DNA of 64,000 nt, taken from NCBI GenBank assembly GCA_965249785.1, contig CBDFMU010000043.1:1-64000 (forward strand), given 5' to 3'. The stretch comes from M3007 sp965249785. GTDB lineage: Bacteria; Bacteroidota; Bacteroidia; Chitinophagales; Saprospiraceae. The notes beneath the pieces were generated by a model, which was not told the origin of the DNA, did not search any database, and saw only the letters and a list, made by a program, of their open reading frames with translations. This document shows, one piece after another, positions 54,351-63,297 of the stretch; the first letter of the stretch is position 1, and every line of letters begins with the position of its first letter. The position numbers and the translations under genes are program-made.

Positions 54351-54680
54351 TTACGCCACGTCCGGAGGCGGAGAGAAAACGGGCAGGAATGCCAAGTGGC
54401 GCACTACATCATCGGTAATGAGATGGACAATAGCCACATTCATCTCCTCCAATGGTGCAAAGGAAGGGTATTCAAATTGCTCTTTGATAGTCTTGTGCTT
54501 GGCCTCTTCCTCAAAAAGCGTAGTGGTAGGGTTGCTATCGTCCTGTTTTTCTCCGTCGGTGGGAATACGCTGGGCCAGCACCGATTGAAAAACCCTGGGG
54601 AAAGCCATACGCGCCACGTCGTTCAGCACGAGGCTGAAAACGGCAAAAGTCAATAAAAACTTTAAGGTGCGGATGGTCAT
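54351..54680 (-). CDS. Hypothetical membrane-anchored small protein
   Basis: 109 residues from the ATG at 54680; a longer frame to 54722 exists. One N-terminal hydrophobic segment (LKFLLTFAVFSLVLNDVARM), then a polar, charged remainder ending VRHLAFLPVFSPPPDVA. No family recognised. It is on the same strand as the SulP gene, 94 bases upstream of it, so may be the first gene of that transcript. Confidence 0.55.
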   Translation of the reverse strand: MTIRTLKFLLTFAVFSLVLNDVARMAFPRVFQSVLAQRIPTDGEKQDDSNPTTTLFEEEAKHKTIKEQFEYPSFAPLEEMNVAIVHLITDDVVRHLAFLPVFSPPPDVA

Positions 54681-54923
54681 GTAAAGATAGTAAAGGACAG
54701 GTAAACGCAGACTTATTGCCAAAAGTTGAGTAGCTAAGGTTAATTTTCTGTAACCCTTGATTATCTATTTTGGCAAAACTCCTTGATTTTCAGCATTTTG
54801 GGCCTTAAAAACGGGTTTTGATTTGGGGCATAAAATTTTCAGACTCTTCGTTCATCTGGTGGAACGACTTGGGCCTTACCTTTCCGCTGGTCATCATTCA
54901 CCTTGCCAATTAAATACCCACTC

Positions 54924-56234
54924 ATGTCCGTTACCACACCGATTGCTATCGAAAAGAACAACCGTCGCACCATCAACGCCTGGGCATTCTTCGACTGGGC
55001 CAATAGTGCTTACGCTTTGGTAATCACGGTGGCGATTTTTCCTGGTTATTTTCTCACCATGACCAACGATACGGTGAGCATTCTCGGTTTCCAAATGTCG
55101 GATAGTTCGCTCTACGCCTGGAGCATTTCCCTGGCCTATCTAATCATCGCCGCTCTGTCGCCGCTGCTATCGGGTATCGCTGATTATGGTGGACATAAAA
55201 AGGCGTTCATGCGGTTTTTTACCATGCTGGGTGCATTGGCCTGTATATCGCTGTTGTTTTTTACGGGTATGGATACGTTGTGGGTGGGCGTGTTAGGCTT
55301 TATCCTGGCCACAGTTGGTTTTGCGGGCGGCATTGTGTTTTACAATTCCTACCTGCCGCTCATTGCTACCGAAGATCGTTACGACGACGTGAGTGCGCGC
55401 GGATTCAGTTTCGGATTCATTGGCAGCGTCATTTTATTGCTGATCAATCTGTTGGTGATCATGCACTACGACTGGTTCGGCTTTTCTGATGGATTACGGG
55501 CCGTGCCAACTGCTTTTGTAATGGTGGGCTTGTGGTGGATTGGTTTTTCGCAAATCCCGTTGCGCCGCCTGCCCGCCGATCAGCCACCCATATCGCAGGA
55601 AAATCTGATTTCCAAGGGTTATCAGGAATTGGGTAAAGTATGGAAAACGCTGCGCCATGATCGCAATACGCTGGCTTTTCTGGCCGCTTTCTTTTGCTAC
55701 AATGCCGGGGTACAGACCGTGCTGTTTCTAGCGGCTACCTTTGCCGATAAAGAATTGCATTTTAGTTCTTCCGGCTTGATCGTGCTAGTGCTCATTTTAC
55801 AAATCGTGGCCATCGGCGGCGCGTGGTTGTCTTCCAAACTATCGAAAAGGAAGGGGAACAAATTTTCCATTATGACCATGCTCTTTATTTGGACGGGCAT
55901 CTGCATCGCCGGGTATTTTGTGCAGACCGGAGCGGATTTTTATACGTTGGCCGCTGGGGTAGGCTTGGTCATGGGCGGCATTCAGTCGCTATCGCGGGCC
56001 ACTTATGCCAAATTCTTGCCCGAGAATACGCCTGACACAGCTTCATATTTTAGTTTTTATGATGTAATGGATAAGGTCTCCACAGTTGCGGGGACTTTTC
56101 TGTTTGGGGTAGTGGATGCTCTTACAGGTGGAATGCGCAATAGTGTGTTGTCTTTGGCGGTGTTTTTTGTAATCAGTTTGGTGATACTGGCGACGGTGAC
56201 TGTAAAACGGATGCAGAAACCAGCCAACGTATGA
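54924..56234 (+). CDS. UMF1/Atg22-like major facilitator transporter
   Basis: 436 residues from the ATG at 54924. The first helix region NAWAFFDWANSAYALVITVA with the DWANSA motif is diagnostic of the UMF1 (Atg22-like) group. About twelve hydrophobic helices, with GGIVFYNSYLPLIATEDRYD between helices 4 and 5 and GGIQSLSRATYAKFLPEN in the second half. Atg22 exports amino acids from yeast vacuoles; bacterial substrates are unknown. Confidence 0.9.
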   Translation: MSVTTPIAIEKNNRRTINAWAFFDWANSAYALVITVAIFPGYFLTMTNDTVSILGFQMSDSSLYAWSISLAYLIIAALSPLLSGIADYGGHKKAFMRFFTMLGALACISLLFFTGMDTLWVGVLGFILATVGFAGGIVFYNSYLPLIATEDRYDDVSARGFSFGFIGSVILLLINLLVIMHYDWFGFSDGLRAVPTAFVMVGLWWIGFSQIPLRRLPADQPPISQENLISKGYQELGKVWKTLRHDRNTLAFLAAFFCYNAGVQTVLFLAATFADKELHFSSSGLIVLVLILQIVAIGGAWLSSKLSKRKGNKFSIMTMLFIWTGICIAGYFVQTGADFYTLAAGVGLVMGGIQSLSRATYAKFLPENTPDTASYFSFYDVMDKVSTVAGTFLFGVVDALTGGMRNSVLSLAVFFVISLVILATVTVKRMQKPANV

Positions 56235-56276
56235 TTTGACTCTCGCTTCATCCTTCTCGCTCCAACAAATCGCCAA

Positions 56277-57113
56277 TCAAAGCTTATATTTAAGGTTGAA
56301 AAATAAATAGTGCTGCGAAAGCCCCAGGCCTTCGTAATCCGGAATAGATTGATTGAATTCCATTTCGACGGAAAACCGATCGGACCAGTGGAAAGGAAAA
56401 TACTCGACGGATAAACTTAGACCCAAGTCAAGATTGAGGCCACGATAAGTATTGATAGTGTGATAAATACGTGGAGTGGGGTATCGCCGATATTCGTAAT
56501 TGTAAGCATGTACTAGAACCACCTCACCTATATCCGTAATGGTCTGTGCCCAGATACTATGGTTTACCGTCTTTCTTTTTGCATTGATACCTAGATTTAA
56601 AAACAACGGTGCCGATAACTTAGGTTGAAACCTGTATTTTAAAGCTAATTGCAGATGCAACCAGTCCGCCTTAATATTACCATCACTAATATACAGCGTG
56701 TCTTTCTGCCCGCCACCGAAATTGTAACCGACAAAGTGCACTCCTGTTACCTTCGATTGCATTTTCAAGGCACTTAACTCCATCTCCGAACTACTTCTTT
56801 TCGACAATCGCAGGCGAGCGCCAATGCCCAAGTTGTTAGAAAATCCCCAGGTGGTTTTCTGAAAGGTGGCATAACCGTTTTTGGTATCGTACATTTCGGA
56901 AATACCTAAGCCTCCCTTCAGGAAAAACGAAAATCTGGCTTCCGGTTCGGGTCGCTGGCTAATGTCCTGGTCGCTTTTTGCTTTTACCTGTACCGACGAT
57001 TCTTCGCTGGCTACTGGGAGGCGGGGTGGAATGGGATTGGCAGGGGTGTTCTGGCTACTGATTTTCCAGACAGACAAGATAAAAAGCAGGGACAGGAAGA
57101 TGGTTTTGGACAT
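56277..57113 (-). CDS. Outer membrane beta-barrel protein
   Basis: 278 residues from the ATG at 57113, signal peptide MSKTIFLSLLFILSVWKISS. After a proline-rich linker, alternating hydrophobic strands fill the rest (RFSFFLKGGLGISEMYD, LGIGARLRLSKRSSSEM, LQLALKYRFQPKLSAPLFLN) and the chain ends HYLFFNLKYKL with an aromatic-rich last strand, as in PorT/OmpA-type barrels. No other motif. The start codon region is divergent to the secreted protein gene at 57272. Confidence 0.75.
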   Translation of the reverse strand: MSKTIFLSLLFILSVWKISSQNTPANPIPPRLPVASEESSVQVKAKSDQDISQRPEPEARFSFFLKGGLGISEMYDTKNGYATFQKTTWGFSNNLGIGARLRLSKRSSSEMELSALKMQSKVTGVHFVGYNFGGGQKDTLYISDGNIKADWLHLQLALKYRFQPKLSAPLFLNLGINAKRKTVNHSIWAQTITDIGEVVLVHAYNYEYRRYPTPRIYHTINTYRGLNLDLGLSLSVEYFPFHWSDRFSVEMEFNQSIPDYEGLGLSQHYLFFNLKYKL

Positions 57114-57221
57114 GGTTGTTTTTGGCTGAGGTGAGGTATAACGATGGACGTTCGAGTTGGTATTTCTACTGTTTTCGTAACCCTCGCTAACAAATAGGCC
57201 GCAATTTACCATATATACCTT

Positions 57222-57229
57222 TACTTTTG
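57222..57229 (+). promoter_or_regulatory. Possible Bacteroidota -7 box (TACTTTTG)
   Basis: TACTTTTG fits TAnnTTTG exactly and lies 42 bases before the start of the first secreted tandem gene. No clear TTG -33 element was seen at the usual spacing. Confidence 0.4.
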
Positions 57230-57271
57230 TCAGGCCTCCCTTGCTCATTTACCTTCTTCACCATTTGCTCG

Positions 57272-60193
57272 ATGAAAAACCGCTTCATCCTTTTCCTGCC
57301 CGCTTTTCTATGGCTCACTTTTGCCTTTGGCCAACAAGGAACCTACCTCCCCTGGGAATTCGCTGGTGGCCCGCCTTGCCCGATTAATGATGTGGTGTTG
57401 CACAACGGTACACTGTACGCCGCCACTGACTGTGGTCTTTATAAAAAGCCGGAAAGTGGCGGCGTTTGGGAGCAGCAGGCGGATACGCCCGATTCGACGG
57501 TGCTTTTTTTGGCGGCGAATGCAGGGACGGTGGTGGCGGTGTTCAGAAAGGATGTTCCTTGGACAATTTTCAATACTGGGTACTCTACTTTGCGCTTTTT
57601 TAACAGCACAGACCAGGGAGCCACTTTTTCGTCCCGTTTTAGCAGTGAAAATTATAATTATATAGCGCCTTCGGGCGGGCAGTACCCTTGGCACATGGAT
57701 CCCAATGGCCTGTATGCCTTAGGTGATTCGACTTTTGTGCTGTCAGTATATGACTGCCCAATGGGTTGCCATTATGCTCAAATTGCCTCGACTAACAATG
57801 GGCGAACCTGGTCCCGGCGTGATTTGCCTAGCTATCAGCAGCCGCATTTCCTGAATCCCTACGCTGTACAAGCCGATACAGTTGCTATATTCAATTTTGA
57901 CTCTTTGCAATTCCTGCATATATCTGATTTACAGCATTTAACCGCTATCAAAATTCCTGCTGCACTTACTACGATGGGTGAAGCAGCGGGCCTTAGCTGG
58001 GTGGACAACCGTATTACCATAACCTTTCAGGATGGACACTACGCTTACACTAATAATGCAGGGCAGAATTGGACGCTGGACAGTTTGCCATTTTTTAATA
58101 TAAACGACTTTTTCTACCACGAAAATTACTATTACTGGATAACCAATAACGTTTTTTACCGATCACCAATGGCCGGGTCGGTTGTTTTGGATACCCTTTA
58201 TACCTATTCCGGGTCCTTGGGTCATATTGATAAAATTCGGCGTGGTACGGGTGGCTGGTATATAGTGACTAACACCCTGTTGCAATGGTTATCTGATGGC
58301 TCCAACGAGGCAACATCAATGAATGGCCCGGGTGCGGCAAAAGGAACCCTGAGTTATTTGCCAAACCGCCTCATGTTTCGAAATGATCGCGGTCTATGGT
58401 GGCAATCGCCAGACGGCGAAACCTGGAGCGTGGATGAAAATGAGACCGCCTATCAGCAGTCTTTCCGGCAGTATTATAGTGCCGATACCTTTAGTCTGGC
58501 CTTGACCATACCACCAGACAACTGGACACCCCAACGTATTTATCGCTCCATAGATGGCGGCCTAACTTGGTCGTTTTCAACGACTTCCACTTATTTTTCC
58601 TCTTCTGGTGATATTGACTTCCTCAAAAACCAATTGGATGGACGGGTGTATTTTGGTCAATATTTTACCGCCGATGGCGGCCTGACCTGGCAATCTTTGG
58701 CTGATTTTACCATTAGTGCCGCTCGGGGCGATACGTTGCTGACCACTACTTCTTCCGGTTATAAATTGAGTTTTAATCATGGCCTGCATTGGCAGGATTT
58801 GGCCTTAGCCCCCTCTGGCGGGTATAAGTTCGTTTTGGCCAATCGGACGCTGTTCGCGCTGTCTAGTTATCCAGCAGAACCCATTTACCGCTCGGATGAC
58901 TTTGGAGTTAATTGGGATAGTATTGGCACCAGTTCCTTTTTTGATAACCAAGCCGTATGGACCGAACAAATAGGCCAGGCCATCTGGATACGGGGCCAGG
59001 CTGCGCTATGCATTATTCCCAATGTTAGTCGGCAGTATTGGCGGATAAATGCTCCTTTTAGCAGTCAGATCAGAGATTACCCGGAGCGTTGGGCTTTCGG
59101 ACGTATTGTGCTGAAAGACAGCACTCTGTATGCGGCATACAATGGTGGTATTTGGCGAACATCCAGTTGCTATACGGAACACCCTGCGCCCAGCCGTGAC
59201 ACCACCATTTGTCAGGGAAATATAGTCCTGTTTCATGGCGATACTTTACGAACAACGGGTACTTATACCCAAGCAATCTCTAATTTGAATACCTTATGCG
59301 ATTCCCTCGACGTATTGCATCTACAAGTGAATTTGATTAAAACAAATTGGTATAAACAGATTTGTGCAGGGGATACGCTGCTCTGGAACAATCAGGCGTA
59401 TTCGGGAAATGGCGTATTTACCCAACTGTTTTCTACACCGACGAGTTGCGATAGCAGTGTCACCCTCTATTTGAGTAATTATTATACTATTGGCCAGAGC
59501 AGTATGGCTTTCTGCGCCGGAGATGTTATTCAGGCCTATGGCGACACGATCTCTGCGCCGGGCCACTATATTTTTCACCTAACCAGTTTTTTGGGTTGCG
59601 ATAGTACATTGCTGCTCCATGTGTATGATGCGCAAGACACTTTTATTTACTCGCCAGTCATCTGTGCGGGTGCTGAGTATTCGCTCTATGGGCATACCTA
59701 TACAGAGACTGGTGAATACTGGTTTTCGCGTACGGCTATTAGTAGTCATTGTCCAACTATTTATCACATATTCCTTACAGTCCAGCCCGACGAAGTCATC
59801 GCGCTGGATACTTTTGTAACTGTTGGTACTATAATTTATGGACATACAATCAATAGTGACACGATTTTCACCGTGTTAGTGGCTGGCCCTAATAGTTGTG
59901 ATAAAATCACGACTATCACCGTTCATACCACTGTTGGCACAGATAATTTAAATGCGGAGCAAGCAGTGCAAGCTTTCCCCAATCCTTTCCGCGACCAATT
60001 GACACTACGTTGGTCAGCTGGCGAAATCGCGCAAGTGCGGCTGTATGATGCACGGGGACAACTTTGGCGGGAAGGGCAGCTCGGTGGCCCGAAGGCTGTT
60101 TGGAATACGGGTGACTTACCGACTGGCCTTTACCGGGTGGAGTTTTTATTTGGCGAGCAACGCTATAACTGGAAGGTAGTAAAAGTACCCTAA
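57272..60193 (+). CDS. Type IX-secreted Asp-box protein, tandem copy 1
   Basis: 973 residues, signal peptide MKNRFILFLPAFLWLTFAFG. Residues 25-600 have BNR/Asp-box type units (SxDGGxTW: YRSIDGGLTWSF, FTADGGLTWQSL; also NNGRTWSRRDL, NAGQNWTLDSL), as in sialidase-type propellers. Residues 640-880 hold four repeats each beginning C-x-G-(D/N) and closing with a C-D-S/C-P motif before a beta strand (TICQGNIVLFHGDTL, QICAGDTLLWNNQAY, AFCAGDVIQAYGDT, VICAGAEYSLYGHTY). The last 80 residues (AFPNPFRDQLTLRW, TGLYRVEF) are a T9SS type A sorting domain. It shares its plan and near-identical ends with the next gene. Function unknown, surface binding likely. Confidence 0.88.
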   Translation: MKNRFILFLPAFLWLTFAFGQQGTYLPWEFAGGPPCPINDVVLHNGTLYAATDCGLYKKPESGGVWEQQADTPDSTVLFLAANAGTVVAVFRKDVPWTIFNTGYSTLRFFNSTDQGATFSSRFSSENYNYIAPSGGQYPWHMDPNGLYALGDSTFVLSVYDCPMGCHYAQIASTNNGRTWSRRDLPSYQQPHFLNPYAVQADTVAIFNFDSLQFLHISDLQHLTAIKIPAALTTMGEAAGLSWVDNRITITFQDGHYAYTNNAGQNWTLDSLPFFNINDFFYHENYYYWITNNVFYRSPMAGSVVLDTLYTYSGSLGHIDKIRRGTGGWYIVTNTLLQWLSDGSNEATSMNGPGAAKGTLSYLPNRLMFRNDRGLWWQSPDGETWSVDENETAYQQSFRQYYSADTFSLALTIPPDNWTPQRIYRSIDGGLTWSFSTTSTYFSSSGDIDFLKNQLDGRVYFGQYFTADGGLTWQSLADFTISAARGDTLLTTTSSGYKLSFNHGLHWQDLALAPSGGYKFVLANRTLFALSSYPAEPIYRSDDFGVNWDSIGTSSFFDNQAVWTEQIGQAIWIRGQAALCIIPNVSRQYWRINAPFSSQIRDYPERWAFGRIVLKDSTLYAAYNGGIWRTSSCYTEHPAPSRDTTICQGNIVLFHGDTLRTTGTYTQAISNLNTLCDSLDVLHLQVNLIKTNWYKQICAGDTLLWNNQAYSGNGVFTQLFSTPTSCDSSVTLYLSNYYTIGQSSMAFCAGDVIQAYGDTISAPGHYIFHLTSFLGCDSTLLLHVYDAQDTFIYSPVICAGAEYSLYGHTYTETGEYWFSRTAISSHCPTIYHIFLTVQPDEVIALDTFVTVGTIIYGHTINSDTIFTVLVAGPNSCDKITTITVHTTVGTDNLNAEQAVQAFPNPFRDQLTLRWSAGEIAQVRLYDARGQLWREGQLGGPKAVWNTGDLPTGLYRVEFLFGEQRYNWKVVKVP

Positions 60194-60230
60194 TCTGCAA
60201 TTTTTTATCCTTTATAAAATCTATTCCTCT

Positions 60231-63155
60231 ATGAAAAACCGCATACTCCTGCTCCTGTCGGCCTTGATGCTGACGACGATGCTCTCTGCCCAAAATCCAA
60301 TTTACCTCCCCTGGGAATTCGCTGGCGGTCCGCCCTGTCCGATCAATGACGTGGTGTTGCACAATGGTATACTGTATGCCGCTACTGATTGCGGCCTTTA
60401 TAGAAGGCCGGAAAGTGGCGGTACTTGGGAGCAACAACCTAATACGCCCGATTCGACAGTGCTTTTTATCGCTGCCAATGCCGGGGCGATTGTGGCAGTG
60501 TTCAATCAAGTAGTCACGAATGGTAGTCTTATTGGCAATTCCTTATTAAGTATTTTTAACAGTACGGATAATGGTGCCTCTTTTACGCAGCGTTACAGTT
60601 ATGACTACAACTATTTTGCTTATTACCCACCACACGGTGCTAGCAACCACACTGATTTTGTGCGCCTCTACGCACTGGGCGATTCTGCTTTTGTTTTAAC
60701 CGCCAACTCTTGTGATTATGGGTGCCGTTATATCCGCACGGTGTCGGTCGATAATGGCCAGAATTGGGTTAGGAATAATGTTCCAAATTACTTTTTTCCG
60801 CTTGGTAGCCTGCTCAATCCGTATGCAGTGCAAGGCGATACGGTCGCTAGTTTTAACTTTGACTCTTTGGAGCTGGTCGCTACCTCCACGCTGCAACACT
60901 TATCGTCTGTTAAAATCCCGCCCACAATTACAGGGCAGGCGGTTGGCCTTACTTGGGTAAATGGGCGTATTACGGTGGCTTTCCGCAGCGGTCATTATGC
61001 TTATACTGAGGATCTGGGCCAAACCTGGACTATGGATAGTCTGCTTTTATCCAATATCAATGACTTTTTTTACTCCGAAAATAACTACTACTGGTGTACG
61101 GATGCTGGTTTTTATCGCTCGGCGGAAATTGGTCCTGCTGCTCTGGAAACCTTATATACGCGACCGGGGCCTTTGGGTGCCATCAGTCAGGCCATTCGGG
61201 GGGACAGTGCCTGGTATTTATTGGCCAATGGCGTACTGCTATTGCTACCCGATGGAACCAACGCCGCAAGTCCTGTTAATACGGCTGGCATGGATTGGGC
61301 AACCGGCACGTTGAGCAGTCTGCCCAACCGTTTGTTGTTTCTAAATGCACATGGCTTGTGGTGGCAATCAATGGATGGAGCCACTTGGAGTGTGGAAGAA
61401 AACGAACCGATCTATACGCTAAATCTCCAAAACTTCTATGTCGGCGACACTTTTTCCCTGGCCATTGAGACGTTGCCAAACGGTCAAAACAATGTCTATC
61501 GCTCGGTAGATGGGGGTACCACTTGGGCTTTATCCTTGTCTAATATGCAGGTGCAGGTAACCAGTTTTTTTAAAAATCAATACGATACACGGGTCTATGG
61601 CGGCCCGTATTTCACCGCAGATGGCGGGCTGAACTGGGACACACTCAATGCATCACCCACTGCTGCACTGGGAGATACCTTGGTATCTATGTATGGTGGT
61701 ATCAGTTTCAATCACGGGCAAACTTGGCAGGGTTTAACCAGTCCTGATCCGTTAGCAGGTGAGTATTCTTTTAATTTGGCGAATCGTACTGTATGGGCCA
61801 TGCCTAAACAGGCACTATCCTTCTATCCCACCTATCGCTCGCTTGACTTTGGTACTACCTGGGAGAGCATTGGCACCGCCGACTATGACGCGGGCGCGGC
61901 GGTCAGTGAACACATCGGTCACGCGACTTGGCTGCGCAACAGAAAAGCACTTTACCTGTTTCCCGATCCGGGTCAAGCTTATTTTAAAGTGGCCCAAACA
62001 CCTTTTAGTATTATCACTCCCTACCGTCCCGGTGACTATCCGCATCCGGAATTTGGCCAGATCATCCAAAAAGACAGTACGATCTATGCAGCCTACAATG
62101 GGGGTGTTTGGCGGGTTTCCAATTGCTATGCGGAATATCCTTTCTCTACGCCGCCACAGGACTCCACTATTTGTCAGGGTAATTTTGTGTTGTTTCATGG
62201 AGATACTTTGCGCACGGCGGGTACTTATTTGCGGAAAATACCGGGCTTGACTACCGTTTGCGACTCTATTGATGTGCTACGGTTGCAAGTCGATCTGATT
62301 GCAAAATATTGGAACCAGAAAATCTGTGCTGGCGATACGCTGCTCTGGAATGGCCAGGCGTACACGGAATTGGGAGCCTATACGCAGCAATTCTCCACGC
62401 CTACCAGTTGTGATAGTACGGTCACCTTGTATTTGAATTATTACTCTACCACTGGCTGGAGCAACCTACCGTTTTGTAACGGAGATGTTATTGTAGCCTA
62501 TGGCGATACTATTTCCGCCATTGGTCAATATACTTATCACCTGACCAGTTTTAATGGTTGCGATAGTACATTGATGCTCAATGTCTATGATGCACAGGAT
62601 ACGTTTCATTTTTCGCCGATCGTTTGTGCTGGTGCGGGCTACTCGCTTTTTGGTCACACGTTTACCGAGACTGGCGAGTACTGGTTTACACGGGTGGTAC
62701 CAACCAATCCTTGCCCCAGCACCTATCATATTTCCCTCACTGTCAAGCCCGATGAAGTCATCGCGCTGGATACTTTTGTAACCGTCGGCACCGTGATTTA
62801 TGGACATACGATCAATAGTGATACGATTTTTACGGTGTTAGTGGCCGGCCCCAGCAGTTGCGATAAAATCGTGACTATTACAGTTCACACCACTGTGGGT
62901 ACAGATAATTTAAATGCAGAGCAAGCGGTACAAGCCTTTCCCAACCCTTTCCGTGACCAATTGACCCTACGTTGGCCAGGTGGCGCATCCGCGCAGGTGC
63001 GGCTGTATGATACACGGGGACGACTTTTGCGGGAAGCGCAGCTCGCTGGTCCGACGGCTGTCTGGAATACGGGTGATTTGCCGACCGGGCTTTACAGGGT
63101 GGAAATTATGTTTGCTGGAAAACGCTATGCCTGGGAAGTGGTAAAAATGCCTTGA
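60231..63155 (+). CDS. Type IX-secreted Asp-box protein, tandem copy 2
   Basis: 974 residues, signal peptide MKNRILLLLSALMLTTMLSA. Same order as the previous gene: N-terminal YLPWEFAGGPPCPINDVVLH shared, Asp-box units (YRSVDGGTTWALS, FTADGGLNWDTL), four C-x-G repeats (TICQGNFVLFHGDTL, KICAGDTLLWNGQAY, PFCNGDVIVAYGDTI, IVCAGAGYSLFGHTF) and the sorting domain AFPNPFRDQLTLRW. The middle has diverged strongly while the two ends are alike. Only 37 bases separate the genes, so they are one transcript. A hairpin at 63239-63288 follows. Confidence 0.88.
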   Translation: MKNRILLLLSALMLTTMLSAQNPIYLPWEFAGGPPCPINDVVLHNGILYAATDCGLYRRPESGGTWEQQPNTPDSTVLFIAANAGAIVAVFNQVVTNGSLIGNSLLSIFNSTDNGASFTQRYSYDYNYFAYYPPHGASNHTDFVRLYALGDSAFVLTANSCDYGCRYIRTVSVDNGQNWVRNNVPNYFFPLGSLLNPYAVQGDTVASFNFDSLELVATSTLQHLSSVKIPPTITGQAVGLTWVNGRITVAFRSGHYAYTEDLGQTWTMDSLLLSNINDFFYSENNYYWCTDAGFYRSAEIGPAALETLYTRPGPLGAISQAIRGDSAWYLLANGVLLLLPDGTNAASPVNTAGMDWATGTLSSLPNRLLFLNAHGLWWQSMDGATWSVEENEPIYTLNLQNFYVGDTFSLAIETLPNGQNNVYRSVDGGTTWALSLSNMQVQVTSFFKNQYDTRVYGGPYFTADGGLNWDTLNASPTAALGDTLVSMYGGISFNHGQTWQGLTSPDPLAGEYSFNLANRTVWAMPKQALSFYPTYRSLDFGTTWESIGTADYDAGAAVSEHIGHATWLRNRKALYLFPDPGQAYFKVAQTPFSIITPYRPGDYPHPEFGQIIQKDSTIYAAYNGGVWRVSNCYAEYPFSTPPQDSTICQGNFVLFHGDTLRTAGTYLRKIPGLTTVCDSIDVLRLQVDLIAKYWNQKICAGDTLLWNGQAYTELGAYTQQFSTPTSCDSTVTLYLNYYSTTGWSNLPFCNGDVIVAYGDTISAIGQYTYHLTSFNGCDSTLMLNVYDAQDTFHFSPIVCAGAGYSLFGHTFTETGEYWFTRVVPTNPCPSTYHISLTVKPDEVIALDTFVTVGTVIYGHTINSDTIFTVLVAGPSSCDKIVTITVHTTVGTDNLNAEQAVQAFPNPFRDQLTLRWPGGASAQVRLYDTRGRLLREAQLAGPTAVWNTGDLPTGLYRVEIMFAGKRYAWEVVKMP

Positions 63156-63238
63156 TTTATAGCAAAAGAATTTTGAACGAAAAAAATATATAGCAGGCTG
63201 GCCATCAATATTTTATCAGTTTTTGCTACAATTAAAAA

Positions 63239-63288
63239 ATGATTCGTATACCTCACAATTTTTGAAACCAATGAGGTGTACGAATCAT
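63239..63288. terminator. Bidirectional hairpin
   Basis: ATGATTCGTATACCTCA (63239-63255) faces TGAGGTGTACGAATCAT (63272-63288) with one mismatch, AT-rich flanks on both sides. It lies between the secreted gene stop and the convergent acyltransferase stop. Confidence 0.8.
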
Positions 63289-63297
63289 CTATTTATC

